Shown piece by piece: positions 47,908-57,903 of a stretch of DNA of 64,000 bases. The notes below the pieces were generated by a model, which saw only the letters and a list, made by a program, of their open reading frames with translations, did no database searches and was not told the origin of the DNA. Within the stretch, counting starts at the first letter, position 1; each line of letters starts with the position of its first letter. The translations under genes were made by a program, and so were the position numbers. The DNA comes from Candolleomyces eurysporus (lineage: Eukaryota; Basidiomycota; Agaricomycetes; Agaricales; Psathyrellaceae). The stretch spans positions 119,207 to 183,206 of the forward strand of contig JANBPK010001041.1 in assembly GCA_027579435.1 (NCBI GenBank), in the 5' to 3' direction.

Positions 47908-48477
47908 CTAATGATGATTCTTCTTGCAAACAACGCCACACATAAGCACAGTGGGTCTCTCGCGGCTGGTCACCCAAATCGATTCGTAAATGTCCGGGCG
48001 TGCGGAGTCGGCAATCGGTGTACTGCGGCGGATGTGTTGCCGGCGACCACGTTCGGTGTGCTCCAGCCAAACATTCCCAACACTGGGAAGGGGTGCCGCT
48101 AAGCATAGCCCCAAGACGCTATTCTGTCCTACGATGTCCGAGAACCGTTTGATCAAGTCCTCCGGTGGTGGACCTATCGCGGCTTCCGTATCTCCCAAAC
48201 GCTGCCACTCAAAAGCCACTCCATCAGCGTTCCAGGCGGCGGGAACTACCTGGCCGGTGGAAGATTTTCTTTGCTCTGGCAACGTTATCAGGCCAGTGGC
48301 CACCATCCTTTCTCCTTCTTGAAGCTCGACGTGCCTGTGCACAAGGCACACACTGTAGTCCTTGTATTGGCCTAGCAGCGGCGCCAGCCTTCTGAACATC
48401 TCTGGACGTGCATCAGGGACAAATGCTGTGGAGGCGTTTTCAATGGATGGGAGACGGTTGTACTCGTCGTGCTCCAT
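47908..48477 (-). CDS. uncharacterised HxHxEL family protein, copy 1 (189 aa, intact)
   Basis: Not recognised as a named family. A single-exon gene of 189 aa. Shared landmarks with the 57.1-kb copy are: N-terminus (EYNRLPSIENA / FYNRLLSISDA), YSVCLVHRHVELQEGERMV, a GLITLP segment, a W about 20 residues on, FEWQR, PPPEDLIKRF, LGLCLA, and a C-terminal RPTVLMCGVVC. The conserved H-x-H-x-E near residue 48 and the C-terminal Cys residues could bind metal; this is inference. No signal peptide or membrane segment. It borders the first duplicated unit, and the matching position in unit 2 keeps only the N-terminal fragment at 55.3-55.4 kb. Confidence 0.7.
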   Translation of the reverse strand: MEHDEYNRLPSIENASTAFVPDARPEMFRRLAPLLGQYKDYSVCLVHRHVELQEGERMVATGLITLPEQRKSSTGQVVPAAWNADGVAFEWQRLGDTEAAIGPPPEDLIKRFSDIVGQNSVLGLCLAAPLPSVGNVWLEHTERGRRQHIRRSTPIADSARPDIYESIWVTSRERPTVLMCGVVCKKNHH

Positions 48478-48967
48478 GTTTTAAGGAGGGAAGTACCGTG
48501 AGATGAGAAGGATAAGGATCTAGTTGAGGCGCTGGGAACTGAGACTCAAATAACGGACTTCATAATGCCCTTTATCTACTAATACTCATACATGAAACAT
48601 GCACCAGTCTACAACTGGGAATGGGTATCCTTGCACTTGGACCGCGCGTCAGCAGGCCAGTTCGAAGCAGCGAACCTTCTCCGTCAATTCATCCATCGAT
48701 CGATTGGCGCCCAAATCTATGATATGGAGATAGAATTGCGACACGATAAGAATCAGAATTCACTCCTCACCGTTGGCTGTTGTAGGGGCTCCGACTCACC
48801 TCCCTGATGTCGAACTCGATTAACTTGTAGGGCCGACATGAAGAGATACGTGGGGTGTGGTTTCGGCTGCAGTCAAATCCACTGAGCATTTACATTCATT
48901 CACCTTGACCTCCAATATTATGGGCAAAGCTAAGAAATAAGGACGGTTCAGTCAATTACTCCTTCGG
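48478..48967. other. spacer inside unit 1
   Basis: Sequence shared with 55,420-55,875 of unit 2. No gene of its own recognised; it holds the promoter of copy 1 and the 3' flank of the DUF4436 gene. Confidence 0.5.
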
Positions 48968-50516
48968 TCATGAGAGAGATGACCTGCGATTAGAAGGAGT
49001 GATCTGCGATATTCTCCGATATAGAACGATGAGGAGTAGCGCGAAGCTCTGATGGGTTATTTCTGAGCACCGAATGGCAGGGATTGATTCCGAGCCAATA
49101 CTCACACAAAGCGACATGATGATAAGCACGGGAAGGATCGAGAACATGTCTGTATTGCGTCATTTCGACCGCACAAACAGTGAAGATGTTTCTCCCTTAC
49201 CAAGAGTGGTCCCTAAGAAGACCATGATACAAATTAGGTCAACGTAATGCGAGCTGCGTGGACTGGTGAAAAGGAACTACTTACCGAAACCATCAGGGGC
49301 ACCTGGCAAATTGACTCGGATGCTCGTGAATGCGAACAAAGCTCCAACAGGAACAACGAACATTTCAGAGTAGATTTGGTGTTGGGGAAAGACCAAGGTT
49401 GCTGCCACTATAACAAGAAACACCGTTGTTGCGAGCCCTGAATTAGTGTCAGACTGATAGACATCGGTTGTGTGGTGGGTGAAGAAATGTACAGTTGGTA
49501 ATGACTGTAGCCAAAACGAAAATTTGGACAGCCTTCGATCGCTTGATGAGAAGTTCAATAACGAGCTCATGGTTCCCAAGTATATCTGGAATGGAAATGC
49601 TTTGTTCAAGTGTGATTTCAAAATTTCTGATTTGACACATAGGCATCGTTAACAGTGGGGTGTTGTGCATCNAAAAAAGAAACCGACTCACACCACTACT
49701 CCCAGAAATTTTGAGATGCTCAGAGATTCTGATATTCCTGTTGTCGGATCCTTAACTGAGATGGAAATTGATGCCGAATATCTAAAGAAAGTTGAGTAAT
49801 CATGCCAGACTCCGTATAGGGCTGTCGCACTCGTCAAATGGGTAGCTCTGTAGACTCGAGAAGCGTGACCCCGATGAAACGCTATTGTACTTCGAAGAGA
49901 GAAGCTTGGTCACCGTCCGAAAGGAGCTAAAAGCAGCGGTTGCGCTGCCCAAACATTGAGCTGTGCTGTTGAGCGTGAAAAGCGGCTCCGAGGGGGATGG
50001 TGTCTGGCTCCATGCTGGGCTGGAGATATCGAGCAAGACGCTGGGAAATAAAAATCAACAATTGAGAGGAGGCCAAGGGCTATGGAGAATTTTACGGAGG
50101 GACATAGAATTCTCGGATGATTGGATTGACCAGATACTTGGAGCAGGAGCGAGTGTGTAAGGAAGCCAGGCGCGGATACCAGTCCATGACAATCGTGCGG
50201 CTCGTAGGGTCAACTGAGACGGCATGTGCGAATAGTTCAACCTGTTTATTCGAGCATTAATCAACGATTGGAATGAGGGGTGGAGACTTACATCTTTCGA
50301 AAAAGGCCCGTGGGGTAATAGAATGTCAGGCTCCCGACCAGCAGTTTCTTTCACCTTCATTAAGAACGCTGCCCCAATGAAGACCGTTGACGATCCTAGA
50401 ACCAGGAGAGCCGACAGTGTGATAAAACGTCGGATACGCTTCTGAGGATTATCGTCTGCTCGAGGAAAGCCGAATGCACTCGCGATCGCGCCAAAATATC
50501 GTGCGAAGTCCGACAT
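48968..50516 (-). CDS. DUF4436 multi-pass membrane protein (intact copy)
   Basis: A fungal DUF4436 protein of unknown function: one N-terminal transmembrane helix, a large lumenal/extracellular domain and three C-terminal helices. Nine exons fit: 50516-50292, 50241-50096, 50040-49831, 49781-49692, 49626-49493, 49437-49285, 49212-49201 (12 nt), 49149-49106 and 49048-48968, giving 364 aa. Visible are FITLSALLVLGSSTVFIG (TM1), SVDPTSRTIVMDWYPRL, LQSYPFDEYSASISISVKD, AVQIFVLATVIT and TVFLVIVAATLVF (TM2-3), VPVGALFAFTSIRVNLPGAP (family hallmark) and ILPVLIIMSLCSFALLLIVL (TM4). The N at 49,672 falls in an intron. The unit 2 counterpart is truncated. Confidence 0.87.
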
Positions 50517-50573
50517 GGCTGAAGCAGTTGTCCAAGATTCGGGCCGACTAGTTGAGCTATTGAGGGAGATGCA

Positions 50574-50581
50574 CTTATAAA
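50574..50581 (-). promoter_or_regulatory. TATA-like box of the DUF4436 gene
   Basis: Minus-strand TTTATAAG about 60 bp upstream of the ATG at 50,516; the element is kept in unit 2 near 56,505. Confidence 0.45.
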
Positions 50582-51118
50582 GGCTCTGTATGGTACGGCA
50601 GCTGAGCATTTACAGCAGCTCAGGAACGTGTCCTTGAACGATCAGGTTCCTAGGGCCCGAGATCAAGCGCCGCCGCCATTGAGCACAATATTAGTGTCCT
50701 TGTCTAGTTTCTAGTTGTGCAGTGCATTTCAAATTTTAACCCCACTTGGTACCATTTTCTATCTCGTTTGAAGACCGACAGACTCCGGACATGCTGAATG
50801 GGTTGATGGCAGTGTGTATGAACGGCACATATGGTGCTTGGGCCTTTGTTGGAGGGGTTCTGTGTGCATCGGTGTCAGTGTGTGTGTCTACCCCATCTTC
50901 TAGATTTGGCGAATACCTGGAAATACACCAGGCTTGCAGGCAGCCGTGCATGAAGCGTTGGGGTATGAGCTACCAGCACTTGACAGTCGGACCAGGAGCC
51001 CTTACCAAATTAAGGTTCGACACCTGCGAAGAACCTTCAGCGACGGGGCTAGTATTTAAATGCCCTGTGCCCCTAAGGCCCAACACATCCGTTCCTCTCC
51101 CTTACTTGGCTCTGAGCG
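50582..51118. other. divergent spacer inside unit 1
   Basis: Region between the DUF4436 gene and the plus-strand HxHxEL gene, repeated in unit 2 at about 56,510-57,095. No gene; a TATTTAAA-like stretch near 51,053 may serve the plus-strand gene. Confidence 0.5.
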
Positions 51119-52229
51119 ATGCTAGCCCCTTTCGACTCTCGATTCTACAACCGTCTCCTGTCTATCTCCGATGCAGATCGGGCGTTTGTCGACCGTGATA
51201 GGCTCTTTGAAAAGCTGGCACCGCTGTTCTCGAAGGAGGAATATAGAGGCATATTAGAGGCTGAAGAGAGATCGTAACTCTCAGATAAGAAAGGGGGTTC
51301 GAGCCTAAGGACTCAGGCAGGAGCTCGATGCTCGCCGAAAAGGGGAAGAGATAAAGAATGAATGTATTTTGGTAGATCTGGATAATCAATAGAGAAACGA
51401 CAAAAGAGAACGAAGGGATCGAGTATGAATGTGAAGGGACCGTTCGAGAGACTGTGAGGGAAGGGAAGAAAGGGGATCCGACGACCGTCGATCTGGCCCG
51501 TCCCACCTAATGTGAGCCGGCCCCAACGGTCGTAATCAGCTGATAAAGTAGCACGGGTATCTACTCACCGGAGCATCGTCATGTGTCGGAATGACTCAAA
51601 CAGACGACGCAATCGATAGGGAGGATGCGGAGAGGGGAATCGTTCAGCCTACCGCATGCGCCTCGTGCCTGGCGTCCAAATCGGGAGGCGGAACTTCCCA
51701 ATCCGGGCGATGCCCCATACGTTCGCACGCCTGAGGGCATCCCCACAAGGCATATACGAGGTGTGCCTCGTTCACCATCACTTTGAACTCAAGCCAGGCG
51801 AAAGAATGGTCTCCCATGGCTTAATCAGCCTACCAATGCCATCTCCTACCCCCGACGACCCCACTATCATAGCGGAGCGCTGGACAGCATATGGAGAGCC
51901 ATTCGAGTTTCGCAAGGTCAATCCCAGCAAGAAATAGTCCCGCCGCCACCGGTGTCACTTCTTGCAGAGCTCAGGCAGTGCATCGGCAACCCAGCATCCG
52001 ACGTTCTCGGTATATGTCTCGCCGGAGACCGCCTGCCCAAATCTATTGGGAGACGACCAATGACCATATCACAAAGTCACACGTCCTGGAAATTAAGGAA
52101 CAGGTCGATTTGGTCAATCACAAAAACCTGTTCGAGACTTGTTGGAGGCCAGAGAGTGATGGGTCGCGAACGGTGATGGCCTGCTGTGTAGTCTGCACCC
52201 CATGGAGCCATGTTATTGAACACCCCTAA
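51119..52229 (+). pseudogene. HxHxEL family protein, copy 2, broken by an insertion
   Basis: Counterpart of the intact gene at 57,096. The first 45 or so codons (SDADRAFVDRD to KEEYRGI) are intact, then a 493-bp insertion with 8-bp flanking direct repeats interrupts the frame. The coding sequence resumes at 51,756 with YEVCLVHHHFELKPGERM. Further lesions follow: a 1-nt deletion near 51,930 gives an in-frame stop (TAG at about 51,936), and a 7-nt deletion lies near 52,041. The end (HVIEHP stop at 52,229) is otherwise close to the intact copy. Confidence 0.88.
51255..51747. mobile_element. 493-bp insertion with 8-bp target-site duplication
   Basis: Flanked by AGGCATAT at 51,247-51,254 and 51,748-51,755, where unit 2 has a single uninterrupted site. 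An 8-bp duplication fits hAT-type insertion, but the ends (TAGAGGCTGAAG and, reverse-complemented, TGTGGGGATGCC) form only a weak inverted repeat and there is no coding capacity, so the class stays open. Confidence 0.7.
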
Positions 52230-52237
52230 ATTACTTG

Positions 52238-52268
52238 CACGCACACACACACACACACATATATATAT
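52238..52268 (+). repeat. CA/TA dinucleotide microsatellite
   Basis: A CA run followed by a TA run, 3' of the broken HxHxEL copy. The equivalent site in unit 2 (about 57,715) has only ATATAT, so it expanded in unit 1. Confidence 0.8.
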
Positions 52269-52455
52269 GGATTGCGCCTTCGAGCGTCTATAATACCGAG
52301 CCACCGACACTGTTTTCATTAGGCCATTTTTGTATTTGCCACAATGTACAGCCAGCGCTGAGGAAAGATGGATATTGAATTGTCCGCATCTATGATTATA
52401 AGTACTGTGGGTATCGAGAGTCAATTCACCCATGCATTGCCAGCGCAAACACACA

Positions 52456-53776
52456 ATGCTCTCCAAATTCCTCCTTCGCATGGTCATGGTGTATGCAACT
52501 GCGGCACGAACAGCCGAATCAGTGAGTTGAGGTTGTTGATTCAGACGTTTCTTGATCAATGTTGATTGTTCCCTGTCCAGGCAGCAAATTGCTCGCAAGG
52601 TGAAATCAGTTGTGGATCCTCTTTTTTCTCCACATGTTGCCCTGGAGCGTGAGCATTTCCAACTATCTCACTCTGAAACCACCGTTACTCAATCGTGATG
52701 ACCCTCGCCTGCGCATCACAGGTGGAGGTGTAACTACCGGCGGGGGATTCCTATATGTCAGGATCCTAGCACCCAGTACATTAATGGGTTCAGCAGCGAA
52801 GGCGAAATGGGGTGTTCGACTGGGAACCCGTACTTAGGTTAGCGTCACGTACACACCCGCGCAAAAGGCCGACTGACACACTGATTTAACAGCAAGTTGC
52901 GACATTCTGGGGATCCCTGGTTTTTGCTGCCGTGAGTCTTCGTGCCCCAACACTGTGACGGAAAACCCAAACTCAAAGGTTGAGTGCAGCGGTTGGCATG
53001 ACCTGCCACCACACGGATAGAAATCAAGGAAGGGTGTACTGCATTAATCCGTATGGCGTCACAACGGCGGGGTATCCGACGTCTACGACGGTCACCACCA
53101 TACCTTCCCTCACGGCCATCCCAGCCCCGGCGCCATCGGATAACTCGACCCACCAAATTTTGTTCACTCCAAGTAATGCATGGACCACAGTTTCGCTCGA
53201 GGAATCTGACCTCAAAAGCAGCTGTGGAGGAGTCTTCAGTCCGTATAGGCGTGTCACGAACGTACTCAACGCCACGATATCTTTCAATTACAGCGGTAAG
53301 AATCTAAAAATCGACCAGAAAACTAGGCGTATTTAACTCACCTACTACAGGGCCTGCCTTCATGGTTCGCACCATCCCTTCCAGGACCGGAGGTGTCTTC
53401 TCTCTCATTATCGATGACTTCAACACCTCAACCTTCATCGACACTTACTCCCCCTACGCATCCAGCGAAGAAGAGGCTCGAGGAGAAGGTTTGAATACAA
53501 GCTGTTACAGTGTGCAGCAGTTTCCGCCGATGGTGATTGTNCCCCCCTGGCTACGAGGACCGCGAGACCCATAAAGTGTCGTTGGTGTACATTGGCGCTG
53601 GCAGATCCCTTCACGGTACAGACCCACAGAGCGCAAGCGTCCAGTTCGATTCGTTCGCACTTCCGATCTATTTCGAGGCTCAGATGTCGTCGGGATTCCC
53701 GGTTGCTCGAGTCGACCACAATATCCCGATTAGAAGCCTCCTTTTGCTCACAGCGGGTTTCTTTTTACTCCTGTGA
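52456..53776 (+). CDS. secreted Cys-rich / beta-sandwich protein with GPI-like tail, copy A
   Basis: A predicted cell-surface protein. Six exons chain in phase. Exon 1 is a signal peptide (MLSKFLLRMVMVYATAARTA). Next comes a Cys-rich module with CSQGEISC, STCCPG, WRCNY, PICQ, MGCSTG, SCDILGIPGFCCPVGMTC (at least ten Cys). A PAPAPS linker follows, then a mushroom-type ectodomain (ISFNYSG, AFMVRTIPS, GGVFSLIIDDFNTSTFIDT), and a hydrophobic C-terminus IRSLLLLTAGFFLLL typical of a GPI signal. The N at 53,541 must be dropped to keep the frame (VIVPPGYEDRETHKVSL, matching copy B). Function unknown; adhesion or wall association is a guess. Confidence 0.75.
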
Positions 53777-54572
53777 TATGCATTTCCATGAATTAGCCAG
53801 ACGAATTGTACATATATATTGATTAGTTCTTCGCCCGAATGAGGGAAGGCTCCCAGGTTGCTGTTCCGTTGACAAGTAGAGCTAGGCCTCTTGATACTAT
53901 GAATACTACTCAGAAAGGTCGAATCGGCGGATAGCTACGCACCCCAGTCTAGCAAAGGATGGTGTCCGTGAAGATCCCGAGTGTAGGTAAGAACCCGTAA
54001 AATTTTCCAGGTCAGAGATGAGGAAGGTCGGGACTCACTTGGCGAAAGCACCAACCAAAGTCCGCGTCTCCTGCTCAACCCTGCATGTCAAACCGCCACG
54101 CATTTAGGGACTCCATTACAAAACAGTAGCAGGCGTTTCGGCGAGGATGGCGACGCTTCATAAGCCTGTGGTAACTTGTGAGTGGTGAGCGATTCGACCC
54201 CCTTTTGTTCCACTCCTAATCAGGAGTAACCTATAATAATACCTCCCCAGACGAGTCGTATCCCGAATGTATTTTCCTGCACTAACAACCGCCGTCAACC
54301 CATATTGCCCGTCCTATCATGCCCTGACCGTTTGCTCTGTGGGCTCATGGAGGTCATCGTTCAACGCCGCGGTCGGTGAAGATCAGTTCTTTTGACCGTG
54401 ACGTCTGCCTAACCCAATCTTGACTATACTGCCAACGAATAGCAGGATGGTCTGTGATCGTGAGCTGACTATCATTGAACACCAGCGTTCTCTTTCTCGA
54501 AAGTACGTATTGTTGGGAGCAGAGACCTCGCTCATCTGGGTGATTCGGCAAGCGTCAAGTCTGAGCGGAGAT
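53777..54572. other. inter-unit spacer
   Basis: Homology to unit 2 continues to about 54,035, then stops. No gene recognised; 54,360-54,570 may hold the decayed C-terminal part of the next pseudogene. Confidence 0.45.
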
Positions 54573-54956
54573 CTAGGGAGTAAATTCGCTGAAGTATCCA
54601 CCCCTGCTGTGATGGGATCTTCTGGTCCTCATGAGTACATTAATATTTGTTACACGCTGCCACTCGAATTTCATTGCTTCGGCGTTCCAAGAGCTGCGTA
54701 TCACGTTGAACTCCTGGGTTTGTTCCACGTTCTCTGGTTTGGGAATTGGGCCGGTTATAATCATACGCTCAAAATCCTGCAACTGAATGTGGTGGTGGAC
54801 AAGGGTTAGAGCGTAGGGTCTGTAGTCATCTGCTAACATGACTTTGGCGATCTCCGGGAGCCATTTGATCTGGGCATCTTTGGTGAAGATCTCGCTTGCT
54901 TACTCAACAGTACGAAGGCTGTTGTACCAGTCTGGGAACGGGTCGGTGGCGGGCAT
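54573..54956 (-). pseudogene. HxHxEL family protein, diverged decayed copy
   Basis: Starting at 54,956 the minus strand reads MPATDPFPDWYNSLRTVE, a stop, then in the same frame LADDYRPYALTLVHHHIQLQ, ERMIITG, RSSWNAEAMKFEWQR, before the frame drifts and stops at 54,573. The order of landmarks is that of the family, but divergence from both intact copies is much greater than between unit 1 and unit 2 copies, so it is an older member. Confidence 0.7.
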
Positions 54957-55311
54957 GGGAACCAGGGAGGTGATTGAACACAGCTTGTCTGCGATTGGTA
55001 TTGCAATAGATACAAACGGAGGCTTGCACTGATATATACAAATGCGCGAACCGGACGCATAAAGGGGTTTTCTTGGCGACCTCTCATTTCATCTTGCATC
55101 AGCGGGCCTTTTGGCCTCCTTCCCGGTTCCTGGTGCGCGTCCAGTTGCCTATGTCACTCCTCCATCGATTGGCGCCTAACACTATGCCCTAATGCACTTC
55201 CGAGTTCGCTGTAAGATTCTATTAGTACCGTGATGTACGGTGACAATGTCTAGGGTCATTGACCCACGTGTCTAGCGTATTGGAAGTTGCTGACAGGACT
55301 CGCAAGGGGTT

Positions 55312-55419
55312 GGTCAGCGGCGCATGCCTTTCGAACATCTCTGGACATTTTTCACGGGGAAATAATTTGGAGGCGTCTTCAGTGGATGGGGAACGATTGT
55401 ACCATTCGTTGTGCTCCAT
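55312..55419 (-). pseudogene. HxHxEL family N-terminal fragment in unit 2
   Basis: Codons MEHNEWYNRSPSTEDA to MFERHAPL match the start of copy 1 (47.9-48.5 kb). The match then ends abruptly and no remainder is present, so the duplication or a later deletion cut the gene. Confidence 0.75.
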
Positions 55420-55880
55420 ATTTTAAGGAGAGAAGTACCGTTGGCCTAGCAAGAGAGGGAACTAGTCTGGGCGCTGGGCCCAGCCAAGACTCAGGTAACG
55501 GGGTTCATAAGGCGCGTTCTATCTACTAATACCAATATATGAAACATGCACCAGTCTAGAACTCGGAATGAGTATCCATGCACTTGGACCGCGCGTCAGC
55601 ACACCAGTTCGAAGCAGCAAACCTCCTCTGTCAATTCACCATCAATCGATTGGCGCTCGAATCTTTGTGATCAAGATAGAACTGCGACGCGATAAGAATC
55701 AGAATTCACTCACCACTAGCGAGGAATTGTATGGACTCTAACTCACCTCCCTGCTGTCAATATTGATGAACTTGCAGGGCCGACATGAAGAGATATGTGG
55801 GGTATGGTTGCGGCTGCGGTTAAATCCGCTGAGCATTTACATTCATTCACCTTGGCCTCCAATTGTATGGGCAAAGCGCA

Positions 55881-56442
55881 ATTGCGCTGCCCAAACATTG
55901 GGGTGCGCTGTTGAGCTTGAAAGGAGGCTCCGAGGGGGAGGGTGTCTGGCTCCATGCTGGACTGGAAATTTCGGGCAAGACCCTGGGGAAAAGAAATCAA
56001 CAAGTGGGAGGAGGTGAAGGGCTATGGAGAGATTATTACGGAGGAACATAGAATTCTCCCCTTGGAGCCGGATCGCGTGTGTAAGTGGCCATGCGCGGAC
56101 ACCAGTCCATGACAATCGTGCGGCTCGTAGAGTCAACTGAGACAGCATGTGCGAATAGTTCCACGTGTTGATTTGGGCATTAATCAACGGTTGAAATGAG
56201 GCATGGAGACCTACATCTTTCGAGAAAGGCCCCTGGGGTGATAGGATGGGAGGTACCTGAGCAGCAGTCTCTTTCACCTTCATTAAGGGTGACGCTGCCC
56301 CAATGAAGACCGTTGGAGATCCTAGAACAAGGAGAGTTGACAGTGCGATAAAAAATCGGATCCGCTTTTGAGAATTGTCCTCTGCTCGAGGAAAGCCGAA
56401 TGCACTCGCGATCGCGCCAACCCATCGTGCAAAGTCCAACAT
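55881..56442 (-). pseudogene. DUF4436 gene copy, truncated
   Basis: From the ATG at 56,442 the sequence follows the intact gene (LDFARWVGAIASAFGFPRAE, TLLVLGSPTVFIGAA, GPFSKD). The acceptor of intron 1 is lost (CAG replaced by ACG before TGGAACTATTCG). The coding part is then cut at about 55,881, where it is joined directly to sequence equivalent to 48,93x of unit 1. The missing 1 kb encodes the three C-terminal membrane helices, so no functional product is expected. Confidence 0.87.
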
Positions 56443-57095
56443 GGCTGAAGCAGTTGTCCGAGATTCGGGCCGATTGGTTGAGAATGGTTGAGGGAGATGC
56501 ACTTATAAATGCTCTGAATGATACAACAGCTGAGCATTTACAGCAGCTCAGGAACGTGTCTTGAACAATCTGGCTCCTGGGGGCCCGAGAGAGAGCTCAG
56601 CGGCCATTGAGCACCATCTTATGTAGTGTCCTTGTATAGTTGCGCAGCGCATTTCTAATTTTCGCCGAAGTGGTACCATTTTTTTTTTCTCGTTTGAAGA
56701 CCAACAGACTCCGGGTTTAATGGGCTGATGGCAGGGTTTATAAATAGCACGTATGGTGCTCGGGCCNTTTTTTGGAGCCCGAGGTTGGAGGGGTTCTGCG
56801 TTTACAGTGTGTGTAGACTACATCTTCCGGATTTGGCGAATATGGTCCATTCCTGGAAATACGCCAGGCTTGGGTAGTCGTGCACGAAGCGTTCGCGTTG
56901 AGGCCTGAGGTATGAGCTACCAACACTTGACAGTCGGACCACCAAATTAAGGTTCGACACCTGGAAGGTTCTCGCTTCTCGGCGGGCGCAGATTAAACGT
57001 ACGACTCTAGCTGAATCAGCGCCATATTAAAGGAACGCCGTCTGNCCCCCCAAAGACCCGACGCATCCGTTCCTCTCCCTGCTTAGCTCTGAGCG

Positions 57096-57713
57096 ATGCT
57101 ACCCCCTTTCGACTCTCAATTCTACAACCGTCTCCTCTCTATCTCCGATGCAGACCGGGCATTTGTCGACCGTGATACGCTCTTTGCCAAGCTGGCGCCG
57201 CTGTTCTCGAAGGAGGAATATAGAGGGATATACGAGGTCTGCCTCGTTCACCATCACTTTGAACTCAAGCCAGGCGAAAGAATGGTCTCCCATGGCTTAA
57301 TCAGCCTACCAATGTCATCTCCTACCCCCGACGACCCCACCATCATAGCGGAACGTTGGACAGCATATGGAGAGCCGTTCGAGTTTCGCAAGGTCAATTC
57401 ACAGCACGAAATAGTCCCGCCGCCACCGGAGTCACTTCTTGAAGAGTTCAGGCAGTGCATTGGCAACCAAGCATCCGACATTCTCGGTATATGTCTCGCC
57501 GGCGACCGCCTGCCCAAAGGTCAAGTCTATTGGGAGACGACCAATGACCATATCGCAAGGTCGCACGTCCTGGAAATTAAGGAACAGGTTGATTTGGTCA
57601 ATCATAAAAACCTGTTCGAGACTTGTTGGAGGCCAGAGAGCGATGGGTCGCGGACAGTTATGGCCTGCTGTGTAGTTTGCACCCCATGGAGCCATGTTAT
57701 TGAATGCCCCTAG
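57096..57713 (+). CDS. uncharacterised HxHxEL family protein, copy 3 (205 aa, intact)
   Basis: Not a family I can name. A single exon, 205 aa, ATG close to an AGCTCTGAGCG leader that is identical in unit 1. Landmarks are YEVCLVHHHFELKPGERMVS, GLISLP, AERWTAYGEPFEFRK, PPPPESLLEEFRQCIG, LGICLAGDRLPKGQVYWETT, HVLEIKEQVDLV, FETCWRP and SRTVMACCVVCTPWSH. Without a signal peptide it should be cytosolic or nuclear. Conserved His/Glu and the C-terminal C-C-x2-C could form a metal site (inference). The unit 1 counterpart is broken. An N at 57,045 lies 51 bp upstream and does not touch the frame. Confidence 0.75.
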   Translation: MLPPFDSQFYNRLLSISDADRAFVDRDTLFAKLAPLFSKEEYRGIYEVCLVHHHFELKPGERMVSHGLISLPMSSPTPDDPTIIAERWTAYGEPFEFRKVNSQHEIVPPPPESLLEEFRQCIGNQASDILGICLAGDRLPKGQVYWETTNDHIARSHVLEIKEQVDLVNHKNLFETCWRPESDGSRTVMACCVVCTPWSHVIECP

Positions 57714-57903
57714 ATATATTGATTGCGCCTTCGAGAGTCTATGATACAAGGACACCGATATCGTTTTCATTAGGCCATTTTTGTATTTGCCACAATGTAC
57801 AGCTAGCGTTGAGGAAAAATGGATATAGGGTTGTCTGCATCTATAAGTGCTGTGGGTATCGAGAGTCAAGTCACCCACGGTGCATTGCCAGCGTAAACAC
57901 ACA

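Larger units (their letters stand above)
48370..54035. repeat. tandem segmental duplication, unit 1
   Basis: This region matches 55,312-59,480 in the same orientation and gene order: start of a minus HxHxEL gene, minus DUF4436 gene, plus HxHxEL gene, plus secreted protein gene. Similarity is interrupted by about 1 kb present only here (roughly 48,930-49,937), a 493-bp insertion (51,255-51,747) and an expanded CA/TA microsatellite near 52,250. Confidence 0.9.

Noticed and set aside
51255..51747. Insertion read as a solo LTR
   Set aside because: It does not start TG or end CA, and the flanking duplication is 8 bp where LTR elements give 4-6 bp.
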